Numbered from the stretch's first letter, positions 18,205-27,445 are shown. The stretch: 64,000 nucleotides of DNA from Microvirga aerilata (GCF_016743775.1 NZ_JAEQMY010000001.1:248001-312000), one strand, 5' to 3'. The notes: generated by a model from the letters alone, not told the origin. A program made the numbers and translations.

Positions 18205-18696
18205 TCAGGCAGCAGCCGTCAACTCGACAAGTCTCTTGCGTGCCCGTGCAAGGCGGCTCATGACGGTGCCGATCGGCACGTTCAGGACATCGGCAGCCTC
18301 CCGATAGCTAAGATCTTCAGCGCAGACGAGGACGAGAACCTCCCGTTGCTCCTGCGGCAGGCTTTCGATGGCCTGCTGGACTTCCGACAGAACGAGTTTG
18401 CTCAGGATCGGCCCCTCGCCGGGATCCCCTATCAGTTGCGTCTGCGTCGCTACGTCTTCCGTCATGCCTTCAGCTTTCGTCCGTCTGAGGTGGTCAATCC
18501 AGTGATTGCGGAGTATTCGGAACATCCATGCATCGAACCGGGTCCCTGGCGTCCAGCTGCCTGCATTGGCAAGCGCACGCTCGCAGGCCCCCTGCACCAG
18601 ATCGTCCGCAAGCGGCTGCGAGCGGCAGAGCACCAGTGCAAATCGCCTCAATCGTGGCAGGAGCGCCACCAGTTCGTGTCCTATGGCTGCCGGCAT
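18205..18696 (-). CDS. ECF-family RNA polymerase sigma factor
   Basis: 163 residues with region 2 (QPLADDLVQGACERALANAGSW, DAWMFRILRNHWIDHLRR) and region 4 (LPQEQREVLVLVCAEDLSYREAADVLNVPIGTVMSRLARARKRL). It is a different ECF group from EcfG and is paired with the downstream membrane anti-sigma gene. Its regulon is unknown. The start lies just after divergent low-GC sequence. Confidence 0.92.
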   Translation of the reverse strand: MPAAIGHELVALLPRLRRFALVLCRSQPLADDLVQGACERALANAGSWTPGTRFDAWMFRILRNHWIDHLRRTKAEGMTEDVATQTQLIGDPGEGPILSKLVLSEVQQAIESLPQEQREVLVLVCAEDLSYREAADVLNVPIGTVMSRLARARKRLVELTAAA

Positions 18697-18936
18697 TCCT
18701 GCTCCGCATGGCCTGATTGGATATTAACGGGACAGCTGATCGTTTTATTCCACCCTTGCGGGCGATCTTGTGCGCACCTTACGGGCAAACCGCGTCCGGC
18801 AGCAATGTCGGCACATGGATGACCCTCGCTCATCGGGCGACCTCGGTTAGTCTTGGATTGTCCAAAGGTTCATATTCCTGCCCCATGATGCCGGTAAGGC
18901 TACAAGCCGATCAGAATGATATGAGGAGGCTTGCCG

Positions 18937-19146
18937 ATGCGTACCTACAATCTCTTCCGGCGCAAGGACGAAACGGAACTGTATTGTGCTGTGCCGGAGA
19001 GCGTCCCTGTTCCGGCCTTCCAGACCGATGACAGCTGGGAATATGCCCGCTCCCTCGACATCGGGGCGCTCTCCGGCTTCGATGCGGCTGCGGCCCATGC
19101 ATCCGCCGCAGCGAACGGCTTCTACTTATTCCATTCTGCATCGTGA
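18937..19146 (+). CDS. Small conserved-looking hypothetical protein
   Basis: 69 residues from an ATG with a consensus ribosome site (AGGAGG at 18923-18928), which makes it a credible gene despite its size. The protein has a basic start (MRTYNLFRRKDE) and an alanine-rich end (GFDAAAAHASAAANGFYLFHS). It has no signal peptide, membrane segment or motif I recognise. It is divergent from the ECF sigma gene. No function can be proposed. Confidence 0.65.
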   Translation: MRTYNLFRRKDETELYCAVPESVPVPAFQTDDSWEYARSLDIGALSGFDAAAAHASAAANGFYLFHSAS

Positions 19147-19218
19147 GAGCTTGAGGGCGGCAGGCGCATGGCAGGCCTGCCCTCATCAGGTTCTTCCAAG
19201 CACGTTCAGGGTATCGAC

Positions 19219-19251
19219 AAAAAAGGTGGGCGGCCTCAAGGGACCGCCCAC
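19219..19251 (-). terminator. Rho-independent terminator of the DUF1236 gene
   Basis: On the minus strand an 8-bp stem (GTGGGCGG with CCGCCCAC) is followed directly by six T. It sits 24 bases after the stop of the DUF1236 gene at 19275-19682. Confidence 0.85.
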
Positions 19252-19274
19252 ATTCAGCTCAAGGCAAAAGATCC

Positions 19275-19682
19275 TTAGCGGATGATCTGTACGATCTTGC
19301 GGCTGCCCGGCTCGACGAGCACGGGGGTGTCGTTCACCACCGTATAGCGATAGCCCTTCACCTTATACTCGGTCGGAACCTCATGGTAGGTCACGCCCGA
19401 TTCCGGCAGAACCGCACCCACGCGGACCTCTTCCCTGTAGGTATAGGACGGGACCTTCTGGGTGGTCACATACTGGCGGAACTCAGGCTGCTGCTGGTCG
19501 GCAATGCCGCCCACGATCGCGCCCGTGACGCCACCCACCGCAGCGCCGACCGGACCGCCCACAATGGCTCCGCCAACGGCGCCCGTCGCAGCACCGGCGG
19601 CCGCACCGCCCGACTGAGCAAAGGCAGCGGCAGGCGCAAGAGCGGCCAGAACGACGCCAGTGAGAAGGATCTTCTTCGACAT
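19275..19682 (-). CDS. DUF1236 protein with glycine-zipper segment
   Basis: 135 residues. A signal peptide (KKILLTGVVLAALAPAAAFA) is followed by a glycine-zipper region (GGAAAGAATGAVGGAIVGGP and onward, residues about 25-60) and a DUF1236 domain at the end (YRYTVVNDTPVLVEPGSRKIVQIIR). Glycine zippers often insert in or associate with membranes, so an envelope location is likely. The gene has a GGAGA ribosome site and its own terminator, so it is probably monocistronic. Function is unknown; it shares the C-terminal domain with the protein at 16925-17281. Confidence 0.85.
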   Translation of the reverse strand: MSKKILLTGVVLAALAPAAAFAQSGGAAAGAATGAVGGAIVGGPVGAAVGGVTGAIVGGIADQQQPEFRQYVTTQKVPSYTYREEVRVGAVLPESGVTYHEVPTEYKVKGYRYTVVNDTPVLVEPGSRKIVQIIR

Positions 19683-20230
19683 GCTCTATCTCCTCGAGTA
19701 AATACGCGGGATCATGACCCGTTGGACATAAAACGCGCATGTCGGGAAGTAGTTTCACAGAACAGCGGGATGCAGCATCCGATCTACACGCTGCCGATGA
19801 TGATGAACGCTTGATGAACACGCAGGAGCTTCCTGACGCTACATTTTTATTCATGATCTGTTCATACTTCTCCGACTCACCGACAGTATAGATTTCCGGT
19901 CCCGTTGACGTGGTAAAATTACAATAACAGTCCTGGCTGACAGCTTGGCTGAAGGGGCATATCATGATGCCGGCAGTATCATGATGACCTGCTGCTCATG
20001 CATTTCCTGAAATTCCGTTCTGCAACCGTTCAGAGTTCTCATTTATACTTGAAACAAATTGCCTGGCTCGGCCGTTATTATGTGACGTGCGTCCGGTGTT
20101 CCTTGGACCGCATCCTCAGGTTCATGGCTTGTTCGATATGACAGCATCTCAGTTCGCTGCATAACCCAGAGTTCGATCATTAGCTTCTTGAGTAACAATC
20201 CCGGCAGGGGTGCAAGAGCGAGCTGTTTAA
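19683..20230. other. AT-rich intergenic region with a short direct repeat
   Basis: About 550 bases separate divergent genes with no credible coding frame. The decamer TATCATGATG occurs twice, at 19960-19969 and 19977-19986, starting 17 bases apart; each copy contains the palindrome ATCATGAT. It could be a tandem operator upstream of the protease gene. I see no tRNA or terminator in it. Confidence 0.4.
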
Positions 20231-22459
20231 ATGATACCAAGACGGCGTTCCCTCCTGATTGCAGCATCGTGCATTGCCCTTGTTTGGCCCCTCCGGCTTC
20301 AGCTTGATCTCAGGGAGGGTCTCCGTGTGTCCCTGGATGACTGGGCTGCAATGTCCAAGGAGGGCAAGGGGAACGGCGGGAACGGTGGCGGAAACGGTAA
20401 CGGCGGCAACGGAAACAGCGGAGGCAAGGGTAGTAGCGGCGGCAACGCAGGCGGCAACGGCAATGCAGGCGGAGGCGGAAACGGCGCCGGAGGCGGCAGC
20501 AATGCGGGCGGCGCTGGCAAGGGTGCCGGCGGCGGAAACAGCGCCGGCGGCGCCGGCAACGGCGCGAGCGGAGGCGGCGGCAACGCGGGCGGAGCCGGAA
20601 ACGGTGCCGGCGGCGGAAGCAGCAATGCAGGTGGAGCCGGAAACGGGAACGGCGGTGCGAACTCGGGTCAGGGCAACTCCTCGGGCCCTGGAAATTCATC
20701 CGGCAGGGGAAATTCATCGGGCCAAGGAAACTCCGCGGGCCCGGGGAACTCTTCGGGACGAGGGAACTCCGCGGGTCAAGGGAACTCCGCTGGCCAAGGG
20801 AACTCCGCGGGTCAAGGGAACTCTTCGGGACGAGGGAATTCTGCAGGACAAGGAAACGCGTCGGGACCGGGCAATGCATCCGGCCAGGGAAACTCATCCC
20901 CCGGGAACTCATCGGGCAAGGGGAGCGCACCGGGTCAGGGGAACTCCTCAGGCCAGAGTGCAGGAAAGACCCAGGCAGGCAATGCATCGAGCAACCGGCC
21001 TGCCCCATCCGCACCACTCGGGGGAATATCGTCCTTCTTTGGAGCGGTTTCCCAGAATCTTCGGCCAGCCGTGGCTGCGCCGATCGACGCGGCCGTAACC
21101 GCCGTAACGCGAAGGAACGCCACGAGAGCCAAGGCGAATCCGCTAGGCGTCGGATCAAAGCAGGCCGTATCTCGTGCAAGTCAGCGTGGCCGCGCGCAAG
21201 CTCAGGCAAGCCGCACCGATGCAAACCGCAAAGGGGTTGCCAAGACCAACCTGAAACTGCCGAGCGGAAGCACAAACCCCTCTTCTCGCCCCAAGGTGAA
21301 CACGGCGGCCATCGAACAATCCTTGCCGAAGCCGAGGCAGGCACAGCGGTCGATTGTTGCTGTCGGGTTGAGCCCGGACGATCTTGCTCGTCTGTCGGCA
21401 CAGGGTTTCAGGACCGAACTGCGGACGAAGGGCACCATTGCGAATGTGGTTCGGCTCGTCGCTCCCCGCGGAATGTCGCTCGCCCAGGCCCAACGTGCCG
21501 TCCGTGTGGTCGACGCTGCGGCCGCGACAGATTTCGACCACTTCTACTACACGGATGAAGGCCCGAGCTGCACGGGTCCCGGTTGCGAGGCCGTCTCGTT
21601 GGTGGGTTGGAAGCCCCCCTCCCCCGATCAATGCGGCCCACTTCCGGCCATCGGTCTGATCGACACCGGCATCGACCGCGAGCATGAAGCCCTGCGCGGG
21701 CAACCGATCGAGGTTCTTCCAAGCCCCCGAGCCCGAGGCACCCCGTCGAAACCCGATCATGGCACGGCCGTGGCGGCGCTCCTTTCGGGCAGGAGCGGCA
21801 GCAGCGCTCCCGGGCTTCTTCCCGGAGCGAAGATCCTGGCGGTGGATGCCTTCTATCGCGATGGTGGAACGGCCGACCGCACCGACGTGACGTCCCTGGT
21901 CCTCGCCCTGGAGGCTCTTGCGGACCGGAATGTGCGTGTTGTGAACATGAGCCTCTCCGGCCCACCCAATGAGGTGCTGAAGAACGCCATTGCATCCGCC
22001 CAGGCCAAGGGGATGATCATCGTGGCAGCCGCAGGGAACAACGGTGCGGGCGCCGAGCCGTCCTATCCTGCGGCCTATCCCGGCGTGATCGCCGTCACTG
22101 CAGTGAACCGGCAGCTCGATGTCTATAACCGGGCAACCCGTGGCGAGTATGTCGACCTGGCAGCTCCCGGGGTGGATCTGTGGGTTGCCGCCCCCGGAGG
22201 CGGCGGCACGACCAGGAGCGGGACATCCTACGCGGTTCCGTTCGTTTCGGCGGCGGCGGCGGTCCTGCGCGCCTCCAACGCCACGCTGGATGCCTCAAGC
22301 CTGGAGGCGGTCCTGGAGAACGGCACGCTGGATCTCGGCAAGCCCGGTCGTGACACGACCTTCGGGTATGGCCTCCTTCAGACAGCCAGTCTGTGCCAGC
22401 CGGATCAGGATGAGCTTACCATCCGGTCGGCTTCAGGGCTGAAGCATGAAGCTCCGTAA
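20231..22459 (+). CDS. Subtilisin-like serine protease with Gly/Asn-rich repeat tract
   Basis: 742 residues in three parts. After an N-terminal hydrophobic segment, residues about 45-255 are low complexity: first Gly/Asn/Ala-rich, then a run of six-residue units of the form G-x-G-N-S-(S/A). Residues 260-460 are Ser/Ala/Arg-rich linker. The C-terminal third is an S8 peptidase domain with the full set: Asp478 (LIDTGID), His510 (DHGTAVA), oxyanion Asn603 (AAAGNNG) and Ser666 (SGTSYAVPF). It is presumably exported, and the repeat tract may be a flexible spacer or surface-interaction segment. The start has a GAGCGAG ribosome site. Substrate is unknown. Confidence 0.88.
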   Translation: MIPRRRSLLIAASCIALVWPLRLQLDLREGLRVSLDDWAAMSKEGKGNGGNGGGNGNGGNGNSGGKGSSGGNAGGNGNAGGGGNGAGGGSNAGGAGKGAGGGNSAGGAGNGASGGGGNAGGAGNGAGGGSSNAGGAGNGNGGANSGQGNSSGPGNSSGRGNSSGQGNSAGPGNSSGRGNSAGQGNSAGQGNSAGQGNSSGRGNSAGQGNASGPGNASGQGNSSPGNSSGKGSAPGQGNSSGQSAGKTQAGNASSNRPAPSAPLGGISSFFGAVSQNLRPAVAAPIDAAVTAVTRRNATRAKANPLGVGSKQAVSRASQRGRAQAQASRTDANRKGVAKTNLKLPSGSTNPSSRPKVNTAAIEQSLPKPRQAQRSIVAVGLSPDDLARLSAQGFRTELRTKGTIANVVRLVAPRGMSLAQAQRAVRVVDAAAATDFDHFYYTDEGPSCTGPGCEAVSLVGWKPPSPDQCGPLPAIGLIDTGIDREHEALRGQPIEVLPSPRARGTPSKPDHGTAVAALLSGRSGSSAPGLLPGAKILAVDAFYRDGGTADRTDVTSLVLALEALADRNVRVVNMSLSGPPNEVLKNAIASAQAKGMIIVAAAGNNGAGAEPSYPAAYPGVIAVTAVNRQLDVYNRATRGEYVDLAAPGVDLWVAAPGGGGTTRSGTSYAVPFVSAAAAVLRASNATLDASSLEAVLENGTLDLGKPGRDTTFGYGLLQTASLCQPDQDELTIRSASGLKHEAP
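20663..20960 (+). repeat. 18-bp minisatellite inside the protease gene
   Basis: Roughly sixteen tandem 18-bp units encode G-(Q/P/R)-G-N-S-(S/A). Several neighbouring units differ only at one or two bases (GGGAACTCCGCGGGTCAA-like versus GGGAACTCTTCGGGACGA-like). This pattern is expected from slipped-strand expansion and keeps the reading frame because the unit is a multiple of three. Confidence 0.85.
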
Positions 22460-22516
22460 TGCGATCGGACCACCGTCGCCGATGCCGCCCGGCCCATCCG
22501 ATGGACCGGGGTTCTA

Positions 22517-23419
22517 TCAAGGCTTCCGGGAGCGGCTCCATGCGAGCAGTGAATGAGGCAGGATACGGTCGCGCCGCACCGTGATGATCAGAATTCCGCA
22601 GAAGGCGATCCCGGTGCCGAGAGCCATTCGGGCATCGAACTGGTCTCCGGTGATGCTGATGCCGAGCGCTACCGTCAGCAGCGGGTTCATGATGGTGAGA
22701 GGGGCAATCAGGTTGGCCGGATACTTTGCAATCAGGCCATAATAGATCGTGTGAGCCAAAAGGGACACGATCAGCGCCGAGAACAGGAGGGCAGCCACGA
22801 AGGCCCAGCCCGCCTCCACGGCATGAGCAAGCTGATTGGTTTCGATCCCGGTCGTCAGCGCAGCCAGCGGCACGACCGACGCAAGGCCGACCCAAGCCTG
22901 GAACTGCAAGGGCCGCACCCCCTTCACCTGCTTCATCATGACCGCAGCCAGAGATCCCGCCGCAGCAGAGCCTAGAACAAGCACGAGCCCGGCAGAGATC
23001 GGTGTCTCGCTGCGGGGATCCCACATCACGAGCACGCCCCCGACAAAGGTCAGTGCGATTCCGAGCCCTCGCCTCCAGGTGATCCTTTCGCCCAGCATCG
23101 CGAACGACAGGAGCGCCGTGATGGGAAGCCCGAGTTGGGTCACGATCGCAGCACTGGAGGGGCTGGCTGTTTTGATGCCCATGAAGAACAAGGCAAAGCC
23201 GCCGCCCCCCATCAGGAATGCAACGAGAAGAACCCGGCCCATGGACTTCGGCGTCGGCAGCAGCCAAGGCAGAGCCAGGGCCGCCACGATACCGTAGCGA
23301 ACGGCGGCGTAGAACAGGGGCGGGATCTCCATCCCTGAGACGACGATCTTGCTGACGATGGTGTGGGCTGCCCAGAGGAGGCAAACCAGGAGCATCAGGG
23401 AGAAGTCACGTAAGGCCAT
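22517..23419 (-). CDS. DMT-superfamily (EamA) transporter
   Basis: About 300 residues with ten predicted membrane segments arranged as two EamA repeats (first LMLLVCLLWAAHTIVSKIVV; second beginning AGLVLVLGSAAAGSLAAVMM). The phrase MNPLLTVALGISITGDQF is the typical second-repeat motif. Family members export amino acids, nucleosides or other metabolites, but the substrate cannot be read. The start at the ATG 23417-23419 follows GGAG; a longer frame to 23536 lacks support and would overlap the next gene's end. It converges on the protease gene. Confidence 0.88.
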   Translation of the reverse strand: MALRDFSLMLLVCLLWAAHTIVSKIVVSGMEIPPLFYAAVRYGIVAALALPWLLPTPKSMGRVLLVAFLMGGGGFALFFMGIKTASPSSAAIVTQLGLPITALLSFAMLGERITWRRGLGIALTFVGGVLVMWDPRSETPISAGLVLVLGSAAAGSLAAVMMKQVKGVRPLQFQAWVGLASVVPLAALTTGIETNQLAHAVEAGWAFVAALLFSALIVSLLAHTIYYGLIAKYPANLIAPLTIMNPLLTVALGISITGDQFDARMALGTGIAFCGILIITVRRDRILPHSLLAWSRSRKP

Positions 23420-23489
23420 TATTCTCCGTAACCCGGTTGTCGGACTGCTAACAATTGCCGGCTGTGTAGGGCTGCTATGCTTTAGAGTT

Positions 23490-24635
23490 TCACACCTGCA
23501 ATCCGGAGGCAGCGACGATCCGTGAGACGATGCCATGATCCGACCGGCCCGGCGGTCGGATTACGTCCGCCCGTACGGTGAAGGTGTCGGGATCCGTCCG
23601 TTCTGGAGCAGGAGCATCGTAGATCACCAGCAACGCGCCGGCACCGCCCTCGGGCCAGAGATCGATCCCTTCCGGGTGATCCGCATGAAGCTGGTAAGGC
23701 AGTTCCGCGACCGTTTCGATCCGGCCTGGATCGATGACTCCGGAGGAGCTGTCGTGAAGGGCGTCGCGCCAGCGCAGCACGAAGGCAGGCCCCTCGAGCG
23801 ACATGGTCGGCCCCACAAGCAGGAGAAGATCGTCGCCATCCAGGCGCATGTCGCGGATGCCGAGACCGCGCGTGTCGAGCAGATGCTTGCGGTAGCGCCG
23901 TTCGCCGTCCACATGTCGGGCCTTGAGACGGCCCGGCACCTTCTCCTTGATGTCCAGGTCCAGGATGACGGCATGGCCCCTCAGGACCGGGCCGCGAAGC
24001 CCGAGCCATACCCTGTCCCCCTGAACCGCAAGGCCTTCCACGTCAAAGCCGTTTTCCTTCGAGGGAATGTTCAGAAATGGGCCAAGGTGGGGATCCCCTG
24101 CGAGCCACCGGGCGAGGGAGCTGCGCTTCTTGCCGAATTTGACCCAGGCGGCATTCCGCTCCCCGTCCTGCCGAGCCGGCATGAAGAGGCCCGGCGCCTC
24201 CTCGACGAGGGGGATCCGACCAAGGAAGTAGCGGTTCGGCTCCCGTTCAATGTCCTCCATGTTCTTGAGGGCGTCGCCCGCATCGCTCTCATCCCTTTTG
24301 GGCTTGCATCGCTTGAGGGAGTGGGAGCCCACGATCCAGAGGAAGCCGCCCTCGGCGCAGAGGCCCTCGATGTCCATTTCGCCCTCGGCGCCCCCCGGCA
24401 GGCTGACGAACTCATCGAGAACGTAGTGGCGATGATCGCCGAACGTGCCGTCCTCCAGACGACGTAGTCGCTCGACGCTTGCCGTTTCGTCACAGGCAAG
24501 AAAGAGACAGTCGCCGGCGCGAGCGACTGCGGACAAATCCTTCTGGAGCGGATCCTCCACGTGGCGCAGGGGCCTCCAATCGGAAAAGGTGAGCGCGACT
24601 TGGTCGAGGACGTTTGCGTGGCCTGGATCTGACAA
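23490..24635 (-). CDS. DUF3616 domain protein
   Basis: 381 residues, soluble, without signal peptide. The wording (LSAVARAGDCLFLACDETASVERL, DIEGLCAEGGFLWIVGSHSLKR, FDVEGLAVQGDRVWLGLRGPVLRGHAVILD, HPEGIDLW) matches DUF3616, which reads as a beta-propeller-like repeat fold. The biochemical function is not established. It lies upstream of the DMT transporter on the same strand with about 70 bases between, so the two could be cotranscribed. Nothing in it suggests a catalytic site. Confidence 0.8.
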   Translation of the reverse strand: MSDPGHANVLDQVALTFSDWRPLRHVEDPLQKDLSAVARAGDCLFLACDETASVERLRRLEDGTFGDHRHYVLDEFVSLPGGAEGEMDIEGLCAEGGFLWIVGSHSLKRCKPKRDESDAGDALKNMEDIEREPNRYFLGRIPLVEEAPGLFMPARQDGERNAAWVKFGKKRSSLARWLAGDPHLGPFLNIPSKENGFDVEGLAVQGDRVWLGLRGPVLRGHAVILDLDIKEKVPGRLKARHVDGERRYRKHLLDTRGLGIRDMRLDGDDLLLLVGPTMSLEGPAFVLRWRDALHDSSSGVIDPGRIETVAELPYQLHADHPEGIDLWPEGGAGALLVIYDAPAPERTDPDTFTVRADVIRPPGRSDHGIVSRIVAASGLQV

Positions 24636-24744
24636 GATGCTTCCTTGGTGTTACCGGTCGTGAGGTGACAACGCATGAACGCAAACTTCGACTTGCCGTT
24701 ACGAAACGGGGGAACCGATTTCTCGTGTTCGCACTTCACAGGAC

Positions 24745-25071
24745 ATGAGAATGGACAACGGCAAGGCTATCCTGCGGCGCGCCTTCAGGCAGCTGGAACA
24801 CGAGGTACCCGGCAGGGTAGCCCGTGTTCTCCGAAGCCTGCGGCACCCGGATTCCCGCTGGGTTCGCATTCCTGTGGGGGTGCTGCTCGTTCTCGGCGGC
24901 ATCTTCTCGATCCTGCCGTTCCTGGGCATCTGGATGCTTCCGCTCGGCCTGCTGCTGATCGCCTATGACGTGCCTGTCCTTCGGGCGCCGGTCGGGCGGT
25001 TCACGATCTGGGGCATCCGGAAGTGGACAGCTCTCCGGCAGCGATATTTTCCGGGCCAAACCAAAGGCTGA
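24745..25071 (+). CDS. Small two-segment membrane protein
   Basis: 108 residues with a basic amphipathic N-terminus and two closely spaced hydrophobic segments (IPVGVLLVLGGIFSILPFLG and IWMLPLGLLLIAYDVPVL), followed by a basic tail. AGGAC precedes the ATG at 24745; a second in-frame ATG lies at 24751. The central glycine/proline hairpin resembles small uncharacterised alphaproteobacterial inner-membrane proteins. It is divergent from the DUF3616 gene. No function is assigned. Confidence 0.7.
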   Translation: MRMDNGKAILRRAFRQLEHEVPGRVARVLRSLRHPDSRWVRIPVGVLLVLGGIFSILPFLGIWMLPLGLLLIAYDVPVLRAPVGRFTIWGIRKWTALRQRYFPGQTKG

Positions 25072-25100
25072 ACACCTGTTTCCACCATGGGGTATTGCTT

Positions 25101-26336
25101 CTAGAAGCGTCGGGCCGAGAACGGTTTCAGGTCGATTGCGCTGGAGCTCCCATCAATCAGGTTGGCCACCAGTCGCGATGTGACCGCAGCCTGGGTCAGC
25201 CCGTGGTGGCCATGGCCGAACGCATAGACGACGCGGCTGTCTCGAGTGGCAGGCCCGATCACGGGCAGGGAATCTGGGATCGATGGCCGAAATCCCATCC
25301 ATCGCTTGGCCGGCTGATCGGCGTCGAGATGGGGAAGGAAGCGCTTGAGACGTGAAATCATGGCAGATGTCCGATCGTGATTGGGCTCTGCCTTGATGCC
25401 TGCGAACTCGACCGCGCCTCCAACCCGGTCGCCCGCGTCCAGAGGCGTGGTGACGAAGCCCTCCCCCTCGAACATGATCGGGCGGTTGAGGCCGAACGAG
25501 CCCTTCGGGTAGGTGGCGTTGTAGCCTCGCTCGGTGTCGAGAGGGATGCGATCCCCGAGCCTTTTTGCGAGCGCTCGCGACCATATGCCGGCGGCAAGCA
25601 CCGCCTTGTCGCCGACCACATGCCGAATTGCGCCATCCGTATGAACATGGACCCCGTCGTTCTTGGGCTCCACGGCCAAAGCCCGTTCGGGGATATGCGT
25701 TGCGCCCCGTTCACGGGCAAGCCTCAGAAGATCGGATGCCAGGGCCGCGGGATCGGACACATGGCATGCCTCCGGGTACAGCACGCCCGCCTCCACATTG
25801 TGGAGCGCAGGCTCCAGATCCGCGAGGTCCTTTGGGCCGAGGACGTCGACGGAAATGCCGAATTGACGCTGCCGGTTGATGATGTCGTCCGCTCGCAGAA
25901 AGGCGCCGTGGTTTCTCCACACGGACAGAATGCCCTTCTCCCGCAGGTGATCCGCCAAGTTGAGGGAGTCGAGAAGGGCCTGCCAGGACGGCAGGGCCTC
26001 TGCGTTGATGGACCGTATGGCGCCAATGCTCGACTTGATGCGCATCGGAGACGAGGCCAGCAGGAAGCGCACGAGCCACGGTGCCAGGAAAGGCAGGTAG
26101 GCCGGTCTGATGGAAAGCGGTCCGAGAGGATCCATCAGCCATTGCGGCAGATTCCTCCAAACCTTTGGGGATGCCAGCGGCATGACGTCGGTGTGGGCGA
26201 TCCACCCGGCATTGCCGTCCGTCGGCCGTGCCCCGTCGCTCCCTGGATCGACCAGAGTGACCTGGTGCCCTCTGTCCAGAAGGGCATGGGCTGCGGCAAG
26301 GCCTACGATTCCGGCACCGACGATCGTGATCCGCAT
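25101..26336 (-). CDS. FAD-dependent D-amino-acid (probable D-hydroxyproline) dehydrogenase
   Basis: 411 residues of the DadA type. The N-terminus is a Rossmann FAD site (ITIVGAGIVGLAAAHALLDRGHQVTLVD). The C-terminal family motif is present (RWMGFRPSIPDSLPVIGP, FGHGHHGLTQA). Its neighbours are a 4-hydroxyproline epimerase and a DHDPS-family deaminase in one same-strand operon. This points to oxidation of cis-4-hydroxy-D-proline to pyrroline-4-hydroxy-2-carboxylate, with electrons passed to the respiratory chain. Without that context it would simply be called DadA-like. The gap to the epimerase gene is 12 bases. Confidence 0.87.
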   Translation of the reverse strand: MRITIVGAGIVGLAAAHALLDRGHQVTLVDPGSDGARPTDGNAGWIAHTDVMPLASPKVWRNLPQWLMDPLGPLSIRPAYLPFLAPWLVRFLLASSPMRIKSSIGAIRSINAEALPSWQALLDSLNLADHLREKGILSVWRNHGAFLRADDIINRQRQFGISVDVLGPKDLADLEPALHNVEAGVLYPEACHVSDPAALASDLLRLARERGATHIPERALAVEPKNDGVHVHTDGAIRHVVGDKAVLAAGIWSRALAKRLGDRIPLDTERGYNATYPKGSFGLNRPIMFEGEGFVTTPLDAGDRVGGAVEFAGIKAEPNHDRTSAMISRLKRFLPHLDADQPAKRWMGFRPSIPDSLPVIGPATRDSRVVYAFGHGHHGLTQAAVTSRLVANLIDGSSSAIDLKPFSARRF

Positions 26337-26348
26337 GACCTGTCCTGT

Positions 26349-27371
26349 TCAGGCTCGGGAGCTTTGGTCCACGACCTGGAAGCCCAGCGCGAAAGGATCC
26401 CGGTCATCGATGATGATGGTGTTGAAGCCTGTGACCCGCGCCCAGCCTTCGATGGACGGGATGATGGCATCCCGGTCTCCAACTGTTGTCCGCCCCTCGA
26501 TGCGTCCGACGAAGGTGGAGCCGATGATGCTCTCATGAACGAACTCGTCACCCTCCTTGAGTTCGTTGCGAGCGGCGAGGTGCGCCATACGCGCCGAGGT
26601 TCCCGTGCCGCAGGGCGAGCGGTCGATGGCCTTGTCGCCGTAGAACACGGCGTGGCGCGCCGTGCCGCCTTCGGTCTGGGGACGGCCCGTCCAAAGAACG
26701 TGGGTCAGGCGGTTGATGTTTGGATTTTCCGGGTGGGCGATCTGGTAGCGGGCATTGAACGCCTCCCTTAGCTTCGGGCTCCAGCGCAGGATGTCCGAAG
26801 GGTTGACGTCCGACAGGTCGGAATAAAGCTCTTGCGGCCCGACGATGGCGTAGAAATTGCCGCCATAGGCGACATCCACCAGCAGATGGCCCAGTCCCTC
26901 AACCTCGACCTCGTAGCCGGTCCGATACAGGAAGGACGGAATGTTGGTGATCCGAACACGCTCGATGAAAGGGCCGTTCTGCTCGTAGCGAGCCTCGACG
27001 ACGCCGGCGGGGGTATCCAGCCGCAGGAGGCCCGGGGTCTTGGGGTGGATCAACCCATTCTCGAGAGCAATCGTCACCGTGCCGATGGTGCCATGACCGC
27101 ACATGGGAAGGCAGCCGGACGTCTCGATGAAGAGAATGCCCACATCGCAATCCGGCCGCGTCGGCGGGTAAAGAATGGAGCCGGACATCATGTCATGGCC
27201 ACGGGGCTCGAACATCAGGCCGGTGCGGATCCAGTCGTACTCCGCCAGGAAATGCTGACGGCGGTCGAACATGGACTCGCCTTTCAACTGCGGAATGCTG
27301 CCGCCGGCGACGACGCGAACCGGATTTCCGCAGGTATGACCGTCGATGCAGAAGAAAGTGTGACGCGCCAT
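26349..27371 (-). CDS. 4-hydroxyproline 2-epimerase (proline racemase family)
   Basis: 340 residues of the proline racemase superfamily. Both catalytic cysteines are present: Cys91 in LPMCGHGT and Cys254 in SPCGTGTSAR, which distinguishes it from the Thr/Cys dehydratases of the family. Length and wording (HTFFCIDGHTCGNPVRVV) fit 4-hydroxyproline 2-epimerases that turn trans-4-hydroxy-L-proline into cis-4-hydroxy-D-proline by a two-base mechanism without cofactor. It is the middle gene of a three-gene catabolic operon. Confidence 0.9.
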   Translation of the reverse strand: MARHTFFCIDGHTCGNPVRVVAGGSIPQLKGESMFDRRQHFLAEYDWIRTGLMFEPRGHDMMSGSILYPPTRPDCDVGILFIETSGCLPMCGHGTIGTVTIALENGLIHPKTPGLLRLDTPAGVVEARYEQNGPFIERVRITNIPSFLYRTGYEVEVEGLGHLLVDVAYGGNFYAIVGPQELYSDLSDVNPSDILRWSPKLREAFNARYQIAHPENPNINRLTHVLWTGRPQTEGGTARHAVFYGDKAIDRSPCGTGTSARMAHLAARNELKEGDEFVHESIIGSTFVGRIEGRTTVGDRDAIIPSIEGWARVTGFNTIIIDDRDPFALGFQVVDQSSRA

Positions 27372-27445
27372 GGCTTCACTCGCTGCTTAAACTGGCAATT
27401 GACATAGGAACAGGGGAGGAGACCACGCCCCTCCCCCTGATGGCA

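Noticed and set aside
20043-20267. A 74-codon minus-strand frame overlapping the protease start
   Set aside because: It overlaps the better-supported protease start, has no ribosome site and shows no motif.
20663-20960. Tandem repeats considered as a CRISPR array
   Set aside because: The units are contiguous 18-mers without spacers and lie in frame within a protease gene; they encode G-x-G-N-S-(S/A).
22488-22510. Imperfect hairpin between the protease and DMT genes considered as a terminator
   Set aside because: The stem has an internal mismatch and no T run on either strand; too weak to list.
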